From Bog-159 sp049516155 (GTDB lineage Bacteria; Acidobacteriota; Terriglobia; Bryobacterales; Bryobacteraceae), in NCBI GenBank assembly GCA_049516155.1, contig JBEKTJ010000006.1, positions 1-64,000 of the forward strand: a stretch of 64,000 nucleotides of DNA, read 5' to 3'. This document shows positions 1 to 7,839 of the stretch, piece after piece. The notes under the pieces were generated by a model that did no database searches, was not told the origin of the DNA, and saw nothing but the letters and a program-made list of their open reading frames with translations. The position numbers and the translations under genes were made by a program. The stretch's first letter is position 1. Each line of letters opens with the position of its first letter.

Positions 1-135
1 CTCCTCCATACTCTCGTAAAAGTAACTGGAGGCGGTATAAATAGGCGTGGTGGCAGGCACGTGCGCGCCGGCCTTCTTCCGGTCGCCCGCATGCACCGCT
101 TTAGTTTGTATCTTCACGACGACTTCCTCTTCCAT
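1..135 (-). CDS. Trans-sulfuration PLP enzyme, N-terminal 45 codons (partial)
   Basis: The reverse complement of 135-1 is open from an ATG and leaves the window. It reads MEEEVVVKIQTKAVHAGD and then a stretch with PATTPIYTASSYFY. The T-KAVHAG and P-PIY-(S/T)-S(S/T)(Y/F) patterns are the usual N-terminus of the Cys/Met metabolism PLP family (cystathionine gamma-synthase, O-acetylhomoserine sulfhydrylase, methionine gamma-lyase). The PLP lysine lies outside the window, so the reaction cannot be chosen. The start lies inside the 3' end of cysS with a 22-base overlap, which suggests translational coupling and a shared sulfur amino acid operon. A GTG seven codons in is an alternative start. Confidence 0.75.
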   Translation of the reverse strand, partial: MEEEVVVKIQTKAVHAGDRKKAGAHVPATTPIYTASSYFYESMEE

Positions 136-1520
136 CGCGTTCCGGACTTAGTATCTTCCAGGATAATGCCCTGTTCGAGCAACTGCTGGCGGATCTGGTC
201 GGAGAGCGCGAAATTGCGCGCCTTCTTGGCATCGTTGCGCGATTGAATTAGCGCTTCCACGTCCGCATCGCTTACCTGCCCGCTTTCGACAGTCGGCTGC
301 AACACGGCGAATACGGAATCGAATTGCGCCAGGAACTCCAGCGCGGGGGCGCGGTTTTCCGACCGCATGTCGCCCGCATCCATGGCAGTGTTGACGTCTC
401 GGACGTACTCGAACATGGCGGCCAGCGCTTCCGCCGTATTCAGATCGTCGTCCATGGCGGCGGTAAATTGCGCCCGCGCGGCTGCGGTGCGTTCCGCGAG
501 CGCCGGGTTCACGCCCTCGGCGAATGCGCCGGTTTCCAAGCGCAGTTTAAAATTGCGCAGGCGCTCGATAGCGGTTTTAGCGGACTGTAGCCCGTCGAAC
601 GTGAAGTTGAGCGTCTTGCGGTAAGGCACCGAGGCCAGCAGGTAGCGCACCGCTTCGGGCGCATAGCCGCGGCCCAGGATGTCGCGCAGCGTGAAGTAAT
701 TCCCCAGCGACTTGGACATCTTCTGGCCTTCCACCATCAGGAACTCGGCATGCAGCCAGAAGCGCGCGAACGGTTTTCCGGTGAGCGATTCCGATTGCGC
801 GATTTCGTTCTCATGATGCGGGAAGATCAGGTCCACACCGCCGGCGTGGATATCCAGCGTCTCGCCCAGATACTCAATGGCCATCACGGAGCATTCAATG
901 TGCCAGCCCGGCCGGCCGCGCCCGATCTTCTCATCCCAGAAAACCTCGCCATCTTTGGGTGCTTTCCACAAAGCGAAATCGCGCGCATCCGCTTTTTCGT
1001 ACTCGTCCACGTCGACGCGCGCACCGGCGCGAATCCCGCTGAAATCGTTGTGCGACAACTTGCCGTATTCCGGAAAAGTCGAAATACGGAAGTAGATGGA
1101 ACCGTCGCTCGCGTAAGTGTGGCCGGCCGCCGCCAGGCGCTCGATGGCCTCCGCCATTTCGTGTATGTGCTCGGTGGCGGGCACCACATGCTCGGGCGTC
1201 TCGAGGCGCAGCAGCGCGCAATCGTCGCTAAACGCTTGTTTGTAGTGCGCGGTGTATTCGTCGAGCGACTGGTTGCGGGCGACGGCGTTACGGATGATCT
1301 TGTCGTCCACATCGGTGATGTTCATGACGTGGTCGATACCGAAGCCGCTGGCGCGCAGCCATCGCCGCAGGATATCCATGAAAGTGAACGTGCGGAAGTT
1401 GCCGATGTGCGCGTAGTCGTAGACTGTGGGGCCGCAGGTGTACATGCGCACGGTGTTGTCCCGTTGCGGGGCGAATTCGGCGATTTGCTGGGTAAGCGTG
1501 TTGTAGAAGCGCAGGGACAT
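114..1520 (-). CDS. cysS: Cysteinyl-tRNA synthetase
   Basis: Class I aminoacyl-tRNA synthetase that charges tRNA-Cys with cysteine in the cytoplasm. The 468 residues match the family length. Near residue 28 the zinc-ligand and HIGH region reads YTCGPTVYDYAHIGNFRT; further on come WHIECS and HHENE, which carry further zinc ligands, and then the KMSKS loop as EGQKMSKSLGN. The C-terminal helical DALR and anticodon-binding region follows. The 3' end overlaps the next gene, a trans-sulfuration enzyme, by 22 bases, so charging and sulfur amino acid metabolism appear co-transcribed. No frame damage is seen. Confidence 0.97.
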   Translation of the reverse strand: MSLRFYNTLTQQIAEFAPQRDNTVRMYTCGPTVYDYAHIGNFRTFTFMDILRRWLRASGFGIDHVMNITDVDDKIIRNAVARNQSLDEYTAHYKQAFSDDCALLRLETPEHVVPATEHIHEMAEAIERLAAAGHTYASDGSIYFRISTFPEYGKLSHNDFSGIRAGARVDVDEYEKADARDFALWKAPKDGEVFWDEKIGRGRPGWHIECSVMAIEYLGETLDIHAGGVDLIFPHHENEIAQSESLTGKPFARFWLHAEFLMVEGQKMSKSLGNYFTLRDILGRGYAPEAVRYLLASVPYRKTLNFTFDGLQSAKTAIERLRNFKLRLETGAFAEGVNPALAERTAAARAQFTAAMDDDLNTAEALAAMFEYVRDVNTAMDAGDMRSENRAPALEFLAQFDSVFAVLQPTVESGQVSDADVEALIQSRNDAKKARNFALSDQIRQQLLEQGIILEDTKSGTRWKRKSS

Positions 1521-1595
1521 GGCGAGGGGGAAGTTTTATCGTAGCAGACGCACCTGGATGGAAAGGGTAGCTGCGGGCCCAAACTCAACATGCCT

Positions 1596-2369
1596 TCATC
1601 GAAACCAGGCCTGCACGCCCTGTTGCAAAGCCGCCGCACCTGCCGCGCCGGTCAGCGCCGTCGCAAACGCGGGCACGGGACCGCGCCGTTTCCACTCTTC
1701 ATGCACCGCGTGCGCACCGAGGTAGAACAGCCATCCGGCGGCCAGCGCCAACGGGTAGGTGATCCAGGCGGCGCCCAGTCGCGGGGCGATGACCAGTCCG
1801 AGCACGCCGCCGGCGAGCGTAGTGGCTTCCACCAATACACTCCAAAATAGGGCGGTTGACCGCGATGAGACCGATGCGCGCACGATAGCGCCTAGCGCGA
1901 TGCCCTCCGGGACCTTATGCAAAGCCACGGCCAGCCCTACGGCCAGGCGGATGCCGTGGTGCGATGCCAGTTGCGCCGTGGCGATCGACCAGCCGTCGAA
2001 AAAGCTGTGCAGCATGCTGGCGCCGATCATGGGTGCGGCAAATCCGTGCAGCACGGCCTGGCAGGATTCGTGGTCGTGATCGTGCGCGCACGAGGGGCAC
2101 ACCGGCGCCACATGCCGGCCGATCCAGTAGAGCAGGCCGTAACCCGCGGCGAAGAAGATTCCAGTCGGTGGCCAGCCGATTTCCTCCACGAGTTCGGGCA
2201 AGAGACCGAAAAGTACTACGCCCAGCAGCACGCCCGCGCTGAAGGGAACCACCAGCCGTGTGCGGCGCCCGGCAGTGGTCAGCCAAAGTCCCAGAAAAAC
2301 GCCAACTACGCCGATCAGGGCCGCCAACAGGGGTGCTCCGATGCCAGAAGTAATGGTGGCGGACGACAA
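1596..2369 (-). CDS. ZIP family divalent metal transporter
   Basis: Inner-membrane permease of the ZIP (ZupT-like) family, expected to import zinc or another divalent metal. The 257 residues form about eight hydrophobic segments. Two metal-site helices are visible: HSFFDG in the fourth segment and HKVPEG in the fifth, which match the family H-(N/S)-x-x-(D/E)-G and H-x-x-P-E-G signatures. Between segments three and four is a short Cys/His cluster, CPSCAHDHDHES, typical of the variable cytoplasmic metal-binding loop. It is separated from cysS by 75 bases and need not be in its operon. Substrate is not determined by sequence alone. Confidence 0.9.
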   Translation of the reverse strand: MSSATITSGIGAPLLAALIGVVGVFLGLWLTTAGRRTRLVVPFSAGVLLGVVLFGLLPELVEEIGWPPTGIFFAAGYGLLYWIGRHVAPVCPSCAHDHDHESCQAVLHGFAAPMIGASMLHSFFDGWSIATAQLASHHGIRLAVGLAVALHKVPEGIALGAIVRASVSSRSTALFWSVLVEATTLAGGVLGLVIAPRLGAAWITYPLALAAGWLFYLGAHAVHEEWKRRGPVPAFATALTGAAGAAALQQGVQAWFR

Positions 2370-2459
2370 GTCTCCACGCTAGCACAGCCCCCTGCGGGCC
2401 GCGCTCCGGCCGGGGGCGGTACTGCGGGGTTTCGCCCTAGGGAATAGTACTACCATTAT

Positions 2460-2488
2460 TTGCATGACCGACGAAAATGCATTAATAT
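2460..2488 (+). promoter_or_regulatory. Candidate promoter of the PAS-LuxR gene
   Basis: A TAATAT hexamer at 2483-2488 resembles a -10 box, with a weak TTGCAT 17 bases upstream. The predicted transcript would begin about seven bases before the ATG at 2501, so the message would be nearly leaderless; in agreement, no Shine-Dalgarno sequence is visible before that ATG. The -35 match is only three of six bases, so this is a tentative call from spacing and AT-richness. Confidence 0.3.
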
Positions 2489-2500
2489 TTCGTTAAGAAC

Positions 2501-3106
2501 ATGCAGCCGAGCCACGTAAACCTTGATTATTCCTCACACGAAGACGAACGCTTCCGGCGCTTGGTCGACCAGGCGCCCTTCATGCTTTGGTCGGCGGGCC
2601 ACGACGGATTATGCACATTCTTCAATCGGCCATGGCTCGACTTCCGCGGCAGGACAATGGCGGAAGAGATAGGCGAGGGATGGGTGGAAGGTGTGCACCC
2701 GGACGACCGGCAACGCTGTCTGGATACTTACCGACGGGCCTTCGGAGCGCGACGGCCGTTCGATATGGAATATCGCCTGCAGCGGGCCGACGGGCAATAC
2801 CGGTGGGTGCGCGACACGGGCACGGCCCAGTTCGATCACGACGGCGGATTCCTGGGCTACCTTGGCGCCTGCGTGGAAATCCCGGCGCCGGGCCGCGCCA
2901 CCGCGGTCAGCCCGTTAACCTCGCGCGAGGTGCAGGTTTTGGCGCTGGTGGCCGACGGCAATTCCACCAAGGAAGTCGCCGCCTTGCTGGGCATCAGTTA
3001 CAAAACTGCCGATTCGCATCGCACCCGCATCATGGAGAAGCTGGGAGTGCATGAAACCGCCAGCCTGGTGCGCTACGCGATCCGCCAAGGCATCGTGTGC
3101 GCGTAG
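2501..3106 (+). CDS. PAS-LuxR single-polypeptide transcription regulator
   Basis: A 201-residue protein with a PAS fold at about residues 10-125 and a LuxR/GerE helix-turn-helix at about 135-198. The PAS part shows PFMLWSAG, the WLDFRG and EYRLQRADGQYRWVRDTG blocks typical of PAS/PAC sensory domains. The C-terminus starts LTSREVQVLALVADG and ends with the recognition helix SYKTADSHRTRIMEKLGV. There is no receiver domain and no membrane segment, so it likely senses a small molecule or redox state in the cytoplasm and binds DNA directly. No linked histidine kinase is present. The ligand and targets are unknown. Confidence 0.88.
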   Translation: MQPSHVNLDYSSHEDERFRRLVDQAPFMLWSAGHDGLCTFFNRPWLDFRGRTMAEEIGEGWVEGVHPDDRQRCLDTYRRAFGARRPFDMEYRLQRADGQYRWVRDTGTAQFDHDGGFLGYLGACVEIPAPGRATAVSPLTSREVQVLALVADGNSTKEVAALLGISYKTADSHRTRIMEKLGVHETASLVRYAIRQGIVCA

Positions 3107-3133
3107 TGTGAGAGCATGCCGACGGATGCCGGC

Positions 3134-4075
3134 CTACTTTTCGAAGGCCGCGTGCACCGTCGTTGAGTATCCCGGTCCCACCGATATGCTTTGGATCAAG
3201 TCGTAGTAGCCGTCGGCCGAGAATACGGCTTTATATGTGCCGGGTGCGAGGCGGGTGGTGAAAGGAGTTCGACCGATGGGCGCGCCATACATGGTAACCA
3301 TGGCGCCCGGGGGATTCGAAGAAAACGCCATGTCCACCAGGAATCTGGCGGGATCAAGCTTGAATTCGCCATTGATGTAGACGGGTATGGTGGTGCCCTC
3401 TACGAACGGCTCGTCTCTGTCAAAAGCGAAGAGCAAAGAGGGAGCCGCTGGCTCGACTACCGTCGCGGCCAGTGGCGCAGTGCCTCCGGTTGCGTCCGAA
3501 TTTCCGCCGCCGCGACCCTCCTTCGCCGCGCGGATGGCTACTTGGCCGCCGTTCAACAGCAGGATGGAATCGAGGTTCACGCCCAGCTTTCCGCCTCGTC
3601 CCATGCGCGTCTTGGGTTCGACCATGGTGACGGTAGCGGTAGCTCTCAAGCCGTGCGCAATTACCAGCAGGCCATCGATTCTGAGATCGTCGAGAATTTC
3701 AAAATCCACTTTGTCGCCAGGCTTCACGTTGGTGAAAGTGAGATCGCGGGTCAGGCGCAGCCGGATCGGAGTGGCATCGTGCAGAGCCAATGCCGTGGGG
3801 GTGGCCGGCGTAGCGGACGCAGCATTGGCCGCGCCATTCCGCACGATCATAGCCGTCAGAATCTTGTCCGAGACGCCGGCCTTCTTGAGCGAGATCAGGT
3901 CATCGGACGTTAACGCATACTTTCCGGGCTGCTGGTTGATAGCCGCCACAATGGTTTGCTCGCCGACGCCGGACTTGACGAGTTTGCCGATTGCGGCGTT
4001 GTCAAGAGGCGCTTGACCATAGGCCGCAAAGGACAGGAGGGCGAGTGAGACGGCGATTCTATTGGCCACCTCCAC
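3134..4075 (-). CDS. Secreted PEGA-domain protein
   Basis: A 313-residue exported protein of unknown role. A signal peptide is evident (RIAVSLALLSFAAYGQA). Residues about 25-75 hold a helical repeat in which two units resemble each other: IGKLVKSGVGEQTIVAAI and LISLKKAGVSDKILTAMI. A middle beta-rich part follows, and the C-terminus is a PEGA-type repeat (SNPPGAMVTMYGAPIGRTPF, then LAPGTYKAVFSADGY), a small beta domain found on cell-surface proteins. The start is a GTG at 4075; the ATG at 4077 is out of frame and a second GTG is at 4069. This small architecture is common in acidobacteria, but its function is not known to me. Confidence 0.75.
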   Translation of the reverse strand: MEVANRIAVSLALLSFAAYGQAPLDNAAIGKLVKSGVGEQTIVAAINQQPGKYALTSDDLISLKKAGVSDKILTAMIVRNGAANAASATPATPTALALHDATPIRLRLTRDLTFTNVKPGDKVDFEILDDLRIDGLLVIAHGLRATATVTMVEPKTRMGRGGKLGVNLDSILLLNGGQVAIRAAKEGRGGGNSDATGGTAPLAATVVEPAAPSLLFAFDRDEPFVEGTTIPVYINGEFKLDPARFLVDMAFSSNPPGAMVTMYGAPIGRTPFTTRLAPGTYKAVFSADGYYDLIQSISVGPGYSTTVHAAFEK

Positions 4076-4195
4076 ATTCTGAGCCGAATACGCTCTGGGG
4101 GCAAGGTTAACGATAGATAGCAGGCAGGGACGCTGAAAACAGAGGCGGACGCTGGCAAGGCGTCCGACCGCTTGTAGAAACCGTTGGCTACCCTT

Positions 4196-7036
4196 TCAGT
4201 TCACAGTAGTAGTGGCCGCAGCCGAATTATTCGTTGTCGCCGGATCGTAAACCAGGGAACTGACGGTGGCTGTGTCACTCAGCACATCGCCGGACGCGGC
4301 CACCGCTCTCACCGTCATGCTTACGGTAAAGGCGACGGTGTCCGCCAGCGACGAAACCGTGCAGGCCACTCTGCCACTCGTGGCGCCTACTGCCGGAGTC
4401 GTACACGACCCGGAAGTGGTCGTGGCGCTGACGAAAGTGGTACCCCTGGGTACGTTATCGGCGAGCGTGACCACGTACGCCGTATTGGGGCCGTTATTGG
4501 TAACGGCGATGGTGTAAGTCACGTCCGCACCGCGGACGACCGTAGAAGGCGCAGAGTTAGTCACAGCCAGATCGGCCTCGGTCAGAGCGATGCGTAGGGC
4601 GAATGCGTCGGTGGCGCCGCCGCCGAAGGTGGTCTGAAATGCGCCCGTCGTAGTGGGCAGATAGGAACTGCTGCTGGCCTGTCCCACCGCGTACACATTG
4701 CCGTAGTTATCGGCGTGGATGGCGTAGCCTATAGCGCCACCGGCGCCCAACAGCGTCGAGAACAGCAATTCCGAGCCCGCGGCGTTGAACTCGCTCACGA
4801 AGACCCCATTGCCACTCCCGGGAAATGAAGGAAACAGCGGATCCAAGGTAGGGAAGGTGTAGTCATAGGTGTTTCCGGTGACAAATGCGTCCTCCGCCGA
4901 ATTCACAGCCACGGCGTAGCCCACGGAGTTTTTATTACACGTCGAGCCGCCCAGAAATGTGGAATAGTCGAGCGTGGCGCCCGTCGCATTCAGTTTGGAC
5001 ACAAAGGCGCTGAGGGTTGGCTGGGTACAAGTGCCCGACGCAGGATCGGTGGGCTGGAAAGCTCTGTGGGTCGTCGGGAAATCCGTGGAGCAGGTCGCGC
5101 CCGTCACATAGGCGTTGCTGTTGGAGTCCACGGCGATCCCGTAGATGACATCACCCGGCTGGGAGCTGCAATAGCCGCCGAAGCTGCTCCCGTTGCCGCC
5201 CAGGAATGTGGAGTATACCAACGAAGCGGCGCCGGTTTGGCTGGGATCGAAGGCCACCACGAAGCCGTCAGTCCGGGCGTTGCCCGGCTCCACGCAGCCC
5301 GGGCAGGTGGTCTGATAGGCGCCGGCAGTGACTGGAAAAGTAGAGTAATTAGTGTAACCGCCGATGTAGGCCTTGCCCGCGCTATCGACGGCCATGGAAG
5401 TAACGATCGTACTGTTTGCGCCCGTGCTGCTGGCCGTAGGGCCATATAGAGTGGAGTACACCAGTGAGGACCCGTCGGCGCTGAACACGGTGAAGGCGGG
5501 ATGCGCCTGGTCTCCGCTGGGCAAGCCGTTTGTGGGCCAGCCCTCAAACCCGTTGGTGGTCGTGGGCCAGGCAAAGTTTGTCTGCGGGCTTGGGTTACAC
5601 AGGGTTTCGTTCCCAGGCGCGGATGCGCTATTTCCCGCCACGTAAGCTTGGCCGCTGCTATCGACCGCCAGGGCCTCGACCCCATCGTACCCGGTTCCTC
5701 CGATGAAGGTGGAATAGATCAGTGCCGACCCGGTAGAGTTCAGCTTCGTGACAAAGCCGCTGTCGTTGTAAGAGCCTTCGAAGGCCCCTCCAAAGCAGCT
5801 ACTGACGATGTTCTGGACGGCGCAGTTTGTGCCTGAATAAGTCGCCGCCGGTGCGCAAACCTGTTGGAAAGCGCTCGCCGTCACAGGAAAATTGATGGAA
5901 CCTGTGTATCCCCCAACATAGACGTTATCTGAAGAATCCACCGCGATCGCCAACACCCCGTCCGCATAGCCTCCGCCGAGATAAGTGGAAAAAACAAGGG
6001 CGCTCCCCGCCGGATTCAGCTTGGTGATGAAGGCGCTTTCCGCGCTTTGATTGAGGCCGAAGTCGCACTGCGTGCCCGAGTCTTTCACCGGTGGGGCCGG
6101 CGAATAAGAGCCGGCCGTGGCCGGAAAATTCGTGGAACAAGTGGTTCCGCCGATGTAGGCGTTGCCCTGTTTGTCTACCGCGACCGCCAGGGCATAGTCA
6201 AAGCTCGAACCGCCCAGGAAAGTGGAGTAGGCCAGCACGGGATCGACCACCAGCGGGCGCGCATGGTCATACGCAGCCACGTCGAATGTAACGTGGTCTT
6301 TGTTCACCTGAAAGCGGCCCTCCACTTCCTGGCGCGCGGCACCGTCCGCCTCGGGCTGGTAGATCGACGGTTTGTGGAAGCGGATCTCCTGGCCCCCGGC
6401 TGCCAGCACCAGGTCGCCGGTGGCATCATCCACGGATGTGTGATCCGCGCCCTCCACCGCCATCCGGATGGCATCCGGCGCGGCTCCCGGCGCCAGCACG
6501 AAATCGTATTCGAGCTGCCGTTGATTGCCATAGAACACCAGGTCGATGCCGGGATAAAGCTGCTCATAGCGCACTTTGCCGTAGGTGGCCACGTTGGTGA
6601 GCCATTTGGCAGGGTCCTTGCCGATGATGTAGTTCACCGCTCCCGGCAGCGGTTCGAGGGCGGTCAACTTTACGGCGGGGTTGCCGCCTTCCAGCTTCAG
6701 GCGCAGGTCGGCGGCCGCCTCTAGCACGTGCTCGGTGACGAGCGGACCGGGCTTATCGATACGAGGTTGGCTCTTGAGCTTGCGCAGCGACAAGGTAGCT
6801 CCATCGGGGGTGAGGAATACGGTGTAGTCTTTGCCGCGAGACAGGAATTTCACCTGGGCGGGCTGTTGGCCCCGGTTGGCTTCGAACTGCAAAGGGACTT
6901 TTCCATAATCGCTGTCGATGCGCGCCCGGTCGGCCGGATCCGGCGTGGAGCTTTGTGCGCCCGCACCAAACCCTAACGTGCCAGCCAATAGAATTACGGC
7001 GGCAAGCGATCGAACCAAAAGCGATCTCTTAGACAT
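4196..7036 (-). CDS. Secreted SBBP-propeller protein with DUF11 domain
   Basis: A 946-residue exported protein. It has a signal peptide (LLVRSLAAVILLAGTLGFGA), then a globular N-terminal region (LQFEANRGQQPAQVKFLSRG) that usually precedes SBBP repeats. About seven SBBP blades run through residues 265-810. Each has the pattern YSTFLGG followed by A(V/I)AVDS-GNAYV-G and a (T/N)(F/Y)P(V/T)T end. The last 110 residues form a DUF11 domain (ADLAVTNSAPSTVVRGADVT), an Ig-like fold common on surface proteins. The gene is divergent from the ECF sigma gene at 7256 across a 219-base gap, so that sigma factor could regulate it. A structural or adhesive surface role is inferred only. Confidence 0.88.
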   Translation of the reverse strand: MSKRSLLVRSLAAVILLAGTLGFGAGAQSSTPDPADRARIDSDYGKVPLQFEANRGQQPAQVKFLSRGKDYTVFLTPDGATLSLRKLKSQPRIDKPGPLVTEHVLEAAADLRLKLEGGNPAVKLTALEPLPGAVNYIIGKDPAKWLTNVATYGKVRYEQLYPGIDLVFYGNQRQLEYDFVLAPGAAPDAIRMAVEGADHTSVDDATGDLVLAAGGQEIRFHKPSIYQPEADGAARQEVEGRFQVNKDHVTFDVAAYDHARPLVVDPVLAYSTFLGGSSFDYALAVAVDKQGNAYIGGTTCSTNFPATAGSYSPAPPVKDSGTQCDFGLNQSAESAFITKLNPAGSALVFSTYLGGGYADGVLAIAVDSSDNVYVGGYTGSINFPVTASAFQQVCAPAATYSGTNCAVQNIVSSCFGGAFEGSYNDSGFVTKLNSTGSALIYSTFIGGTGYDGVEALAVDSSGQAYVAGNSASAPGNETLCNPSPQTNFAWPTTTNGFEGWPTNGLPSGDQAHPAFTVFSADGSSLVYSTLYGPTASSTGANSTIVTSMAVDSAGKAYIGGYTNYSTFPVTAGAYQTTCPGCVEPGNARTDGFVVAFDPSQTGAASLVYSTFLGGNGSSFGGYCSSQPGDVIYGIAVDSNSNAYVTGATCSTDFPTTHRAFQPTDPASGTCTQPTLSAFVSKLNATGATLDYSTFLGGSTCNKNSVGYAVAVNSAEDAFVTGNTYDYTFPTLDPLFPSFPGSGNGVFVSEFNAAGSELLFSTLLGAGGAIGYAIHADNYGNVYAVGQASSSSYLPTTTGAFQTTFGGGATDAFALRIALTEADLAVTNSAPSTVVRGADVTYTIAVTNNGPNTAYVVTLADNVPRGTTFVSATTTSGSCTTPAVGATSGRVACTVSSLADTVAFTVSMTVRAVAASGDVLSDTATVSSLVYDPATTNNSAAATTTVN

Positions 7037-7255
7037 GTGTCGAATTCTCCTGTTGAGCGAGTGCGGCAGCAGCCGCCCACTTAATACGGCGCGATCCGTT
7101 CGGAAAACCCTTCAAGCATTTCCCGCACGAATCCTGGGTTGGGTTAGTGAGTTGCGAATTGAAGGGTTTTTCACCCGGATTGCGCCGTATATATGTAAGT
7201 ACGGCTAGTACGTGCGCGGGCCGAACTGTTCCCGGAAACCGGTTTATGATGAGAC

Positions 7256-7828
7256 GTGCAAGATTCCCGCCAGGGAGAAATTACCGAGCTGCTGCATCGG
7301 TGGGAAGAGGGCGAACCGGGCGTAATCGACGCGTTGGCGCCGTTGGTTTACGACCAGCTTCGCGGCATCGCCGAGGCTTGCCTGCGCCACGAACGTCCCG
7401 AGCACACCCTGCAGCCCACGGCGGTGGTGAATGAAGTCTTCGTGGACCTGCTGCGTATGCGGCGGGTGGCGCTCCACGACCGCGCGCACTTCTTCACTTT
7501 CGCGGCGCAGCTCATCCGCCGCATTCTCATCGACTCCGCGCGCAAGGCCAAAACGGAAAAGCGCGGCGTGGGTTGGCAGCGCATCCCGCTGGACGCCGAA
7601 CTGGCATGGCTGGGCGGCGAGGACACGGCCGAGTCGCTGGACCTTTCCGCCGCGCTCAACGACTTGGCGGAGTTCGACGCCGATAAGACCCGCACCGTCG
7701 AGCTGCATTTCTTCCTGGGCTGCACGGTGGATGAAACCGCTGAGATTCTCGAAGTCTCGCGGAGCACCGTCGAGCGCAACCTGCGTTTTTCCCTGGCATG
7801 GCTGGGCCAGCGCCTGCGCCCGGCCTGA
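7256..7828 (+). CDS. ECF sigma factor, kinase-linked type (module 1)
   Basis: A 190-residue extracytoplasmic-function sigma factor. Region 2 spans about residues 10-90, with LQPTAVVNEVFVDLLR and RAHFFTFAAQLIRRILIDSARK. Region 4 spans about 130-188, with the helix-turn-helix CTVDETAEILEVSRSTVERN. The LQPTA-(L/V)-(V/I)NE-(A/V) block marks the Sigma70_ECF group frequent in Acidobacteria and Planctomycetes. Translation starts at a GTG at 7256; two nearby ATGs are out of frame. The stop is 11 bases before the kinase start, so the two are an operon. No anti-sigma gene is present, and control through the linked kinase is an inference. Confidence 0.9.
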   Translation: MQDSRQGEITELLHRWEEGEPGVIDALAPLVYDQLRGIAEACLRHERPEHTLQPTAVVNEVFVDLLRMRRVALHDRAHFFTFAAQLIRRILIDSARKAKTEKRGVGWQRIPLDAELAWLGGEDTAESLDLSAALNDLAEFDADKTRTVELHFFLGCTVDETAEILEVSRSTVERNLRFSLAWLGQRLRPA

Positions 7829-7839
7829 AGGCGACACCT

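Noticed and set aside
750..1544. 264-residue plus-strand open frame over cysS
   Set aside because: Antisense to a complete cysteinyl-tRNA synthetase; no domain, no ribosome site.
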